Below, one piece after another: positions 1 through 5,095 of a DNA stretch of 5,392 nucleotides. The notes beneath the pieces were generated by a model that saw nothing but the letters and a program-made list of their open reading frames with translations, did not search any database and was not told where the DNA came from. Position numbers and translations under genes: made by a program. Position 1 is the first letter of the stretch. Each line of letters opens with the position of its first letter. The stretch is from Gemmatimonadales bacterium (lineage in GTDB: Bacteria; Gemmatimonadota; Gemmatimonadetes; Palauibacterales; Palauibacteraceae), in assembly GCA_030636765.1 (NCBI GenBank), contig DAOVWI010000151.1, positions 1-5,392 of the forward strand, written 5' to 3'.

Positions 1-26
1 TAAACGAAAAAGAGGTAGCGCACAGG
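1..26 (+). promoter_or_regulatory. rpsP leader with Shine-Dalgarno
   Basis: The first three bases are TAA, which could be the stop of an upstream gene, but nothing else of such a gene is visible. The purine-rich AAGAGGT at 10-16 lies about 10 bases before the rpsP ATG and is a plausible Shine-Dalgarno. No promoter can be judged because the window begins here. Confidence 0.5.
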
Positions 27-779
27 ATGCCAGCGACGATCAGACTGAAGCGGATGGGCCGCAAGAAGCAGCCCTACTACCGGATCGTGATTGCCGATGA
101 GTCGGCGCCCCGAGACGGCCCCGCGATCGAGATGTTGGGAGTCTACAACCCCCGCACGAATCCGGCCGTACTCCGCGTCGATGCCGCGCGGGCGCTCTAT
201 TGGTTGAACGAAGGCGCGAAGCCGAGTGACACCGTGCGATCTCTTTTCCGGCGGGCCGGTATCTGGAAGCAGTTCCATGATGGCGTCGCGCCCGATGCCC
301 TCGAGGAAACGATCGTGCGTCTGGGACCGCAGGCAGGGGAGGACAAGACCACGCAGCGCGTAAGCGGCCCGCCGCGCAAGCCCAAGAAGAAGCCGGCGAC
401 GGCAGCGGCGCTGGTAGCGGAGGCCGCCGAGGCAGTGGCCGTGGAGGCGGTCGTCGCGGAAGCCGCCGCCGAAGAAACCGAGGCTGAAGCCGTGGAAGTG
501 GCCGCTGAGGCCGAAGCAGAGCCCGAAGCTGAAGCCGCCGAGGCTCCGGTGGAAGAAGCTCCCGAGCCCGAAGCCGAAGCGGAGGCGGAGCCAGAGGCTG
601 AGGCGCCTGCGGAGGAAGAACCCGTCGCGGAAGCCTCGGAGGCCGGCGAAGAAGAGCCTGCGGAAGAGGTGGAAGTGGTTGCTGAGGCCGAGGCAGAGCC
701 CGAAGCTGAAGCCGCGGAGGCAGAGCCGGAAGCTGAAGCCGCCGAGGAGCCAGCCGAGGAGGAAGAGGCGAAAGAGTAG
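27..779 (+). CDS. rpsP: 30S ribosomal protein S16 with long acidic Ala/Glu tail
   Basis: S16 is a primary-type assembly protein of the small ribosomal subunit that binds 16S rRNA. Residues 1-85 are a clear S16 core: the N-terminal IRLKRMGRKKQPYYRIVIAD, then PRDG and the YNPRTNP turn, then the helix with ALYWLNEGAKPSDTVRSLFRR. S16 is commonly about 80-100 residues, but this protein has 250. After a basic linker (RKPKKKPA at 117-124) the rest is almost entirely Ala, Glu, Pro and Val in EAEPEAEA-like units, likely disordered and strongly acidic. The tail DNA contains near-identical direct repeats, so its length may vary between strains. The ATG at 27 begins exactly at the family N-terminus. It is first in an operon with rimM, trmD and rplS. 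Identification of the core is secure; the role of the tail is unknown. Confidence 0.96.
   Translation: MPATIRLKRMGRKKQPYYRIVIADESAPRDGPAIEMLGVYNPRTNPAVLRVDAARALYWLNEGAKPSDTVRSLFRRAGIWKQFHDGVAPDALEETIVRLGPQAGEDKTTQRVSGPPRKPKKKPATAAALVAEAAEAVAVEAVVAEAAAEETEAEAVEVAAEAEAEPEAEAAEAPVEEAPEPEAEAEAEPEAEAPAEEEPVAEASEAGEEEPAEEVEVVAEAEAEPEAEAAEAEPEAEAAEEPAEEEEAKE
492..544 (+). repeat. direct repeat copy 1 in rpsP tail
   Basis: This 53-base stretch is repeated at 669-721 with four mismatches. The copies start 177 bases apart (59 codons, so in frame) and encode VEVAAEAEAEPEAEAAEA-like peptide. A 19-base piece of it (525-543) recurs identically at 729-747. This is consistent with tail growth by in-frame duplication. 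Confidence 0.8.
669..721 (+). repeat. direct repeat copy 2 in rpsP tail
   Basis: Second copy of the repeat at 492-544. It differs at two adjacent bases near its start (CC to TT) and at two other single positions. It lies in the same reading frame as copy 1, so the encoded peptide is almost unchanged. Confidence 0.8.
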
Positions 780-855
780 CCGACTCCCGGGCCCGGATCT
801 CGGGGACTGCTGTGCTCTTCTGAGCTTGGGGCAGGCCTCGATCACTAGCCGAAAG

Positions 856-1386
856 ATGCGTGACATCGTTGTCGGATTCGTGCGTCGCCCGCATGGACTC
901 GACGGAGAACTGCTTGTCCACCCGGAAACGGACGATCCGGCGGAGACGTTTAGACCCGGACGAATGTTCCGCGTGGGAGACCCGCCGGAAGGCATGCCTG
1001 CGGTGCTGACGCTGGAGTCGGCCGGGCCGCAATCCAGGGGATGGCGGCTGAAGTTTCGCGAGATCGGAGACGTTGAGGGGGCGGAGAGCTACGCCGGTTG
1101 CTCGCTTGAGCTGTCCGAGGAAGAGCTCGTCAAGCTGTCGCAGAACGAGTTCTTTCTCCATGACCTGATCGGTCTGGAGGTTCGCCAGACAGGCGGCGCG
1201 TCGATCGGACACGTGGAGTGGGTGATCGACCGGCCCGGTCAGCCCGTGCTGGTAGTGGCGAAAGACGACAACAAGGGAGTGGGCAGCGAGCGCATGATCC
1301 CGTTCTCCCCGGCAATCGTCAGCGAGGTCGATCTCGAGGCCCGGGTAATTCGGATCGATCCACCGCCGGGCCTGCTGGACGTGTAG
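856..1386 (+). CDS. rimM: ribosome maturation factor RimM
   Basis: RimM assists late assembly of the 30S subunit, binding S19 and helping the 16S head domain mature. The 176-residue product has the family's usual length and two-domain order. The N-terminal barrel opens with VVGFVRRPHGLDGELLVHP (residues 5-23). The PRC-barrel domain starts at EFFLHDLIGLEV (98-109) and ends with MIPFSPAIVSEVDLEARVIR followed by the typical closing PPGLL (170-174). I chose the ATG at 856 because it puts IVVG at the family N-terminus; the frame stays open upstream only because of the rpsP tail. The 76-base gap after rpsP holds no gene, and no KH-domain khpA is present there. No good Shine-Dalgarno precedes the start; GAAAG directly abuts the ATG, which suggests modest translation. 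Confidence 0.93.
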   Translation: MRDIVVGFVRRPHGLDGELLVHPETDDPAETFRPGRMFRVGDPPEGMPAVLTLESAGPQSRGWRLKFREIGDVEGAESYAGCSLELSEEELVKLSQNEFFLHDLIGLEVRQTGGASIGHVEWVIDRPGQPVLVVAKDDNKGVGSERMIPFSPAIVSEVDLEARVIRIDPPPGLLDV

Positions 1387-1407
1387 CGGTCGCCGGTCGG
1401 GCGACCG
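1387..1407 (+). promoter_or_regulatory. intercistronic 8-bp hairpin between rimM and trmD
   Basis: CGGTCGCC at 1387-1394 is perfectly complementary to GGCGACCG at 1400-1407, with a 5-base loop. The hairpin begins directly after the rimM TAG. No T-tract follows, so it does not look like a simple intrinsic terminator. It could stabilise, pause or attenuate the mRNA, or act as a processing site. The structure is seen; the function is inferred, and GC-rich DNA forms such stems by chance fairly often. Confidence 0.45.
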
Positions 1408-1440
1408 AGTCGGTGACGGCGGAGCACGGAGCGGCGGCCA

Positions 1441-2133
1441 GTGCGAATCAACATCTGGACGATCTTTCCGGAGTTCTTCGAGGGGCCGCTCGCCACGAGC
1501 ATCCTCGGGCGTGCGGCGGTGGCTGAGCTGGTCGAGTACCGGCTCGTCGACCTGAGGCAGTACACGCACGATCGCCACCGCACCGTCGACGACGAGCCGT
1601 ACGGCGGCGGAGCGGGGATGGTGATGAAGCCGGAGCCGTTCTTCGAGGCGAACGACGACCAGCGGCCGGCCGGGCCGATCGTGTTGCTTACGCCGCGGGG
1701 TAAGCTGTTTGACCACTCCGCTGCGGTGCGGTATTCGGTCGCCGAGGAGCTCACACTCCTTTGCGGCCACTACAAGGGCGTGGACGAGCGTGTGGCGAGC
1801 GGCATCGCCACCGAGGAGGTTTCGGTAGGCGACTACGTTCTCAGTGGTGGAGAGCCGGCGGCCCTGATCGTGGTCGACGCGGTGGTCCGGCTGCTGCCGG
1901 GGTCGCTCGGCGATCACGAGTCGGCGGCCAGCGACTCGTTTTATGACGGCTGGCTCGCGCCTCCGGTCTACACGAGGCCGGCCGAGTATCGGGGCCTGGA
2001 GGTCCCGGAGGTGCTCCGGTCGGGCGATCACGCCCGCATCACGGAGTGGCGGCAGCAGCAGGCCGAATCGGCCACGCGAAGCCGCCGACCGGAGCTCTGG
2101 AGGGCTCGAGAAGAGCAGCAGGCGGAAGAGTAG
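1441..2133 (+). CDS. trmD: tRNA (guanine-N1)-methyltransferase TrmD
   Basis: TrmD transfers a methyl group from S-adenosylmethionine to N1 of G37 next to the anticodon, preventing +1 frameshifting. The 230-residue protein is a typical SPOUT (trefoil-knot) enzyme. Landmarks in order are IWTIFPEFF at the N-terminus, DRHRTVDDEPYGGGAGMVMK (44-63), LLTPRGKLFD, LCGHYKGVDERV (107-118) and VGDYVLSGGEPAA (129-141), which form the SAM site. The two residues corresponding to the catalytic Arg154 and Asp169 of characterised TrmD enzymes are present as R150 (VVRLLPG) and D165 (ASDSF). The tRNA-binding C-terminal domain carries YTRP and the VPEVLRSGDHARITEWR segment. The end is short and Glu-rich (REEQQAEE), missing the last helix seen in some homologues. 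The start is GTG with no convincing Shine-Dalgarno. Confidence 0.96.
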   Translation: MRINIWTIFPEFFEGPLATSILGRAAVAELVEYRLVDLRQYTHDRHRTVDDEPYGGGAGMVMKPEPFFEANDDQRPAGPIVLLTPRGKLFDHSAAVRYSVAEELTLLCGHYKGVDERVASGIATEEVSVGDYVLSGGEPAALIVVDAVVRLLPGSLGDHESAASDSFYDGWLAPPVYTRPAEYRGLEVPEVLRSGDHARITEWRQQQAESATRSRRPELWRAREEQQAEE

Positions 2134-2153
2134 CGTCGGCGCACCGGCCGCTT

Positions 2154-2180
2154 TTGATTCGACGCGACGTGGGATAGCTT
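2154..2180 (+). promoter_or_regulatory. candidate promoter upstream of rplS
   Basis: TTGATT at 2154-2159 resembles a -35 element, and TAGCTT at 2175-2180 (within GGGATAGCTT) could serve as a -10 with a spacer of 15 bases, which is shorter than ideal. It lies in the unusually long 97-base gap between trmD and rplS, about 50 bases before the rplS start. This would let rplS be transcribed separately from the upstream enzyme genes. Judged by eye only. Confidence 0.3.
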
Positions 2181-2217
2181 GGGAGTGTCGGCGAGGCTGC
2201 TGGCCTGCCCCTGCCGT

Positions 2218-2223
2218 AAGGAG
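2218..2223 (+). promoter_or_regulatory. strong rplS Shine-Dalgarno (AAGGAG)
   Basis: AAGGAG lies seven bases before the ATG at 2231 and decides the rplS start, even though the frame is open far upstream into trmD. It is the best ribosome binding site in the window. Confidence 0.85.
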
Positions 2224-2230
2224 TGGCGAT

Positions 2231-2800
2231 ATGGATCCCAGGATCCAAGACATCGAGAAGGATTACATAAGGAAGGACCTTCCCGCCTTCGATCCGGGCG
2301 ACACGGTACGCGTGCGCGTACGGGTCGTGGAGGGGAAGAAGGAGCGGATCCAGGCGTTCGAAGGCATCTGCATCGCCCGCAGCGGTGGTAGCGTGAACGA
2401 AACCTTCACCGTTCGGAAGATCTCGGGCGGCGTCGGAGTCGAGCGGATCTTTCCGCTGCACTCGCCCTCGATCGCGGGGATCGAGGTGGTGAGGCGCGGC
2501 CAGGTCCGAAGAGCGAAGCTCTACTACCTGCGAAAGCGGGTCGGCAAGCGCGCTCGCGTCCGCGAGCGGCGCTGGTGGCTCTCGGGCAAGGAACGCGACC
2601 GGATCGTACCGGTGGCGGCCGCAGAGCCGGTGGTCGAGCCGGTCGCGGAGGAAGAGCTGGCGGCGGAAGAGCTCGCGGAGGAGCCCACGGAGGAGCCCAT
2701 CGGCGCCCAGGCTGCAGAGCCGACGGAAGAGGCTGCCGTTGATTCCCAGGTCTCGGAGCCGAACGAAGATGTCGATAAGGCCGCGCAGATCGAGGGCTAG
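2231..2800 (+). CDS. rplS: 50S ribosomal protein L19 with acidic tail
   Basis: L19 sits at the 30S-50S interface of the large subunit and contributes to an intersubunit bridge. Residues 1-118 form the normal L19 core: FDPGDTVRVRVRVVEGKKER (20-39), the FEGICIARSGG turn, TFTVRKISGGVGVERIFPLHSP (59-80, conserved FTVRKIS..GVGVER) and the basic KLYYLRKRVGKRARVRER end. The family usually stops at about 115-130 residues. Here about 60 more residues follow (roughly 128-189), rich in Glu and Ala with little Lys or Arg, for example EELAAEELAEEPTEEP. The tail is less repetitive than that of S16. The ATG at 2231 is fixed by AAGGAG seven bases upstream and by the family N-terminus. It is the last ribosomal gene of the cluster and may also have its own promoter. 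Confidence 0.96.
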   Translation: MDPRIQDIEKDYIRKDLPAFDPGDTVRVRVRVVEGKKERIQAFEGICIARSGGSVNETFTVRKISGGVGVERIFPLHSPSIAGIEVVRRGQVRRAKLYYLRKRVGKRARVRERRWWLSGKERDRIVPVAAAEPVVEPVAEEELAAEELAEEPTEEPIGAQAAEPTEEAAVDSQVSEPNEDVDKAAQIEG

Positions 2801-2848
2801 GTAGATGATCGGCCGCCCGCCCACGACGGCAGGCCGGCGGTAACGTCC

Positions 2849-3520
2849 GTGGCGTCACGCACCGCTCCGCTGTTCTTCGAGGAAGAGGGTTGGGCGGCAG
2901 GGTGTCAGCACGTGGTCGGCGTAGACGAGGTCGGCTATGGACCGGTGGCGGGTCCCGTCGTGGCTGCCGCCGTGGCCCTGGAGCGAGGGCAGCGGTTCGA
3001 GGGGGCAGTGGACAGCAAGCTCCTCAGCGCCAAGCGACGCCGGGAGCTGGCGGAGCGCATTGTCGCCCACTGCCTCGCCTTCGGTGTGGGCGCCGCTTCC
3101 TGTCGCGAGATCGAGCGACTGAACGCGCGGCAGGCCGCCGCTCTCGCGATGCGTCGGGCGATCGCTCACCTGCCGTTCGAGCCCGACCTGCTTCTGGTGG
3201 ATGGAAAGCGCGTTCCCGGACTTCCCGATCACACTCCCCTGGTCGGCGGCGATCGGCGCTGTCACTCCATCGCGTGCGCGTCGATCGTGGCCAAGGTGAC
3301 CCGGGATCGTCTCATGAGGCGACTCGACCGCCGCTATCCCCAGTACGGCTGGGCCTCGAACAAGGGATATCGGACGGCCGAGCACAGAGCCGCCATCCAG
3401 GAGTTCGGACCGACGCCTCACCACAGACGCACTTTCGCCGGCGTTCTTCAGGTGGACCTGCCGCTGGACCTTCCGGCCCCGCAGGGTGGGGCGGGCGCCA
3501 GCGCGACAACCGGCCGATGA
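2849..3520 (+). CDS. rnhB: ribonuclease HII
   Basis: RNase HII cuts the RNA strand of RNA-DNA hybrids and starts removal of single ribonucleotides misincorporated in DNA, using divalent metal. The 223-residue protein has normal family length. The four acidic active-site residues can be read as D26 and E27 (VGVDEVGYGPVAGPVVAAAV), D118 (LLLVDGKR) and D153 (ACASIVAKVTRDRLM). Other family blocks are DSKLLSAKRRREL (55-67), YPQYGWASNKGY (163-174) and FGPTPHHRRTF (186-196). The usual GRG triplet after DE is GYG here (29-31), a departure in the loop that senses the ribose 2'-hydroxyl. The last 25 residues are low-complexity Pro/Gly/Ala. The GTG at 2849 places the first block at about the normal distance; no strong Shine-Dalgarno is seen. 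It lies 48 bases after rplS, probably the same transcript. Confidence 0.94.
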   Translation: MASRTAPLFFEEEGWAAGCQHVVGVDEVGYGPVAGPVVAAAVALERGQRFEGAVDSKLLSAKRRRELAERIVAHCLAFGVGAASCREIERLNARQAAALAMRRAIAHLPFEPDLLLVDGKRVPGLPDHTPLVGGDRRCHSIACASIVAKVTRDRLMRRLDRRYPQYGWASNKGYRTAEHRAAIQEFGPTPHHRRTFAGVLQVDLPLDLPAPQGGAGASATTGR

Positions 3521-3540
3521 CTTGGCCCGTGAGATGAGCC

Positions 3541-3960
3541 ATGCACTCTGAACACCTTCGGAACGTGCAGTGGTCCTGGACGGCGTTCGGCTGGTTCGCG
3601 GCCGTCGCCGCGTCCAGCGCCATCCTTCTGGCGATGGAAGGAGTGGGGCTGTTGGGCCGAAGCGAATCGGCGGACGCCCTGTGGGTGACGTTCGCGGTGG
3701 TGCTGGGCTTTGCGTTCGGCGGGTTCGTGGCCGGCTACAAGGCCGCCGCGGCGCCGATTCTCCACGGGGCCGCGATGGCAGGCGCCAGCTTCGTGGCGTG
3801 GTTCGTGATCAACCTGACGTTCGGAGGGTTCACGACCGGCCTGAGCGCCTGGGAGCACCTGTCGGTCCGCACGGCCGCCCTCGCGCTCCTCGTGCAGGGG
3901 GGCGCGGCGATCGCGGGCTGTTGGCTGGGCTACCGGTACGCGCCCGTACGAGTAGAATAG
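3541..3960 (+). CDS. small four-helix membrane protein of unknown function
   Basis: I do not recognise a characterised function. The 139-residue product has four hydrophobic stretches long enough to cross the membrane, at about residues 14-37, 46-69, 73-96 and 108-131, with short loops and no signal peptidase site. The segment FGGFVAGYKAAAAPILHGAA (59-78), with its Gly-rich helix, Lys and HG, resembles small bacterial integral membrane proteins annotated as TIGR04086/YrzE-like; that link is by eye and tentative. The start codon ATG at 3541 has no good Shine-Dalgarno. It follows rnhB by 20 bases on the same strand and precedes tRNA-Lys. Codon use is like that of the housekeeping genes, so it appears to belong to the chromosome rather than the island. 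Confidence 0.75.
   Translation: MHSEHLRNVQWSWTAFGWFAAVAASSAILLAMEGVGLLGRSESADALWVTFAVVLGFAFGGFVAGYKAAAAPILHGAAMAGASFVAWFVINLTFGGFTTGLSAWEHLSVRTAALALLVQGGAAIAGCWLGYRYAPVRVE
3953..3958 (+). promoter_or_regulatory. possible -10 element for tRNA-Lys
   Basis: TAGAAT at 3953-3958 is a good -10 match overlapping the end of the membrane-protein gene, about 55 bases before the tRNA. The sequence 17 bases upstream (CTACCG) is a poor -35, so this is only a candidate. The 54-base spacer before the tRNA also holds a 5-bp GGCCC/GGGCC stem (3996-4013) of doubtful meaning. Confidence 0.2.
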
Positions 3961-4014
3961 GGCAGGGTCTGGACGGCGATTCCCAATGACGGGCGGGCCC
4001 ATCTCTCCGGGCCA

Positions 4015-4087
<73 letters not shown>

Positions 4088-4105
4088 CTGTTGTAAGTGA
4101 AGTCC

Positions 4106-4587
4106 CTACCCGATCTTGCGGTCTCTAGATCCTGTCCCTTCCGCGTTGGGTGGGGTAGCCGGTGGGGTAACTTCCAACTGGCGAACCGGCCGTGAGCGAA
4201 GCTTCGGAGCCTCCAACAATACTCTCTGTAGAGTCTCCTCAACCGGCTGCTGGTAGCACTTCAGCAGCGTAGTGGGATCTCTCCGTCCACCAGCCGCAGC
4301 TACGTCCCGCAGAGGCATTCCTTGCGCTCGGTGGCCCACTTCCGCCGCCACGGGTGCCAGAGGCCACCCTTCAGCGTCTCAAGGCCAGCACGGGAGTACG
4401 CGCGGCGAAGGATATTGCTCATCACCCATACGTCAACGGCTTTGGTGGGGTCCTGCTCAGCAGGAAACAGCCAACCGGAACCTTCTCCATCGATCCGCCG
4501 CACGTGTGGAAGCAGGTACGAGCGGCACTCCTCGCTCAGGGGCAGGCACTCTGGATGGAGTACGGGCCGAAGGGATAACCGAAGCAA
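4106..4587 (-). pseudogene. decayed tyrosine recombinase (integrase), C-terminal part
   Basis: Reading leftwards, the catalytic-domain C-terminal half of a phage/island-type tyrosine recombinase is spread over two frames. The first (4587 to 4300) gives GWLFPAEQDPTKAV, then LKGGLWHPWRRKWATERK with the H-x-x-R pair (His codon 4354-4356, Arg codon 4345-4347). It then hits a stop. The second (down to 4106) resumes with GMPLRDVAAAGG and TTLLKCYQQP, containing the presumed nucleophile Tyr at 4253-4255. Joining them needs one extra G at AAGGA (about 4319-4323), giving ATERKGMPLRDVAAAGG, so a one-base deletion is likely. The position after GG, normally Trp or His in this group, is Arg (codon 4283-4285). 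The N-terminal arm-binding and core-binding domains and the first catalytic Arg are absent. The right boundary is uncertain because from about 4510 it overlaps the RAMA-like frame. It is very unlikely to be active. Confidence 0.85.
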
Positions 4588-4797
4588 CGCTACAACGCGA
4601 TCTTGACGGATGATGGTATCGAAGTTGACGGCCGAGTCTACTCACCCAGCTACGCAGCCGTGGCTTGCATGAGGAAATCTGGTCAGGATCGCAAGACGGC
4701 TAACGGGTGGTTGCACTGGAGAGACGAAAGCGGCCGGACACTGGACGAGAAATACCAAACGCTGCGAACCAGTACGATAGAGGCCGAGTCGGCCTAG
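4528..4797 (+). pseudogene. RAMA-like domain gene remnant with in-frame TAA
   Basis: The frame reads LLAQGQALWMEYGPKG, then TAA (4576-4578), then PKQRYNAILTDDGIEVDG, RVYSPSYAAVACM, NGWLHWRDESGRTLDE, ending at TAG 4795-4797. The order of features (a Leu-rich lead with G-x-x-L, a Y-x-A strand, DG-I-E-V-DG, Y-S-P-S-AA, then NGW-x-x-W and a G-x-L turn) matches my knowledge of the RAMA domain (restriction enzyme adenine methylase associated). That domain is found as a C-terminal DNA-binding module on methyltransferases and nucleases. Residues on both sides of the TAA fit the domain, so it looks like a nonsense mutation, for example from GAA or CAA. Alternatively a shorter protein could start at TTG 4603. 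Any catalytic domain that was upstream is gone, replaced by the antisense integrase fragment. Domain identity is by eye. Confidence 0.65.
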
Positions 4798-4840
4798 CTC
4801 CTGAAACCCGGAGTGGGCGATTCCGGCAATTGGACATACG

Positions 4841-5095
4841 GTGACAACTGACCCACGCGATACAGGCACACCTGGAGAAAAGGAATGGCAGGAATTCCGA
4901 GCGAGCTTTGCGGCCGCCGTACTCCACTGGCGGGCGGTTGAACACATCGACGTACTGCTGCCCGACTATGCTGACGATCTGCACGACCGTTTCATGTCGG
5001 GGGAAGACTGGAACGCGATTCTGAGGGAAGACGATCCGACGGACAACTGGAACGTCGTGCCAGGCCCAAAAGGTCTGGATGACACGAACGAGTAA
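4841..5095 (+). CDS. 84-residue acidic protein of unknown function
   Basis: I do not recognise this protein. It starts at GTG 4841, with only a weak GGA upstream, and ends at TAA 5093-5095. The product is rich in Asp and Glu, has several Trp residues (EKEWQEF, LHWRAVEH, EDWNAIL, TDNWNVVPG) and is predicted by eye to be mostly helical, with no signal peptide or membrane segment. It follows the RAMA-like remnant by 43 bases. Beyond its stop the same frame stays open to the window edge and looks coding, so this could be either a complete small gene or the N-terminal part of a longer protein broken by the TAA. Confidence 0.5.
   Translation: MTTDPRDTGTPGEKEWQEFRASFAAAVLHWRAVEHIDVLLPDYADDLHDRFMSGEDWNAILREDDPTDNWNVVPGPKGLDDTNE

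Noticed and set aside
679..855. Upstream extension of rimM into the rpsP tail
   Set aside because: The added peptide is Lys/Arg/Pro-rich out-of-frame reading of the S16 tail, and RimM proteins start close to IVVG.
1239..1754. 171-codon - strand frame opposite trmD
   Set aside because: It is antisense to TrmD core motifs with catalytic residues intact, and has low-complexity Ser/Arg/Thr composition.
1943..2230. Upstream extension of rplS into trmD
   Set aside because: AAGGAG before the ATG at 2231 and the L19 N-terminus fix the start; the extension is out-of-frame TrmD.
40..2253. 737-codon open frame on the - strand opposite rpsP, rimM and trmD
   Set aside because: Its peptide is Arg/Pro/Leu-rich without any family motif, and it lies opposite three certain genes. 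Long antisense frames are expected in GC-rich DNA with few stop-forming codons.
3996..4013. GGCCC/GGGCC stem before tRNA-Lys as a terminator
   Set aside because: Only 5 bp with an 8-base loop and no following T-tract.
4354..4527. N-terminal part of the + strand frame preceding the RAMA-like region
   Set aside because: It is the antisense reading of the integrase catalytic segment containing H-x-x-R and shows no motif of its own.
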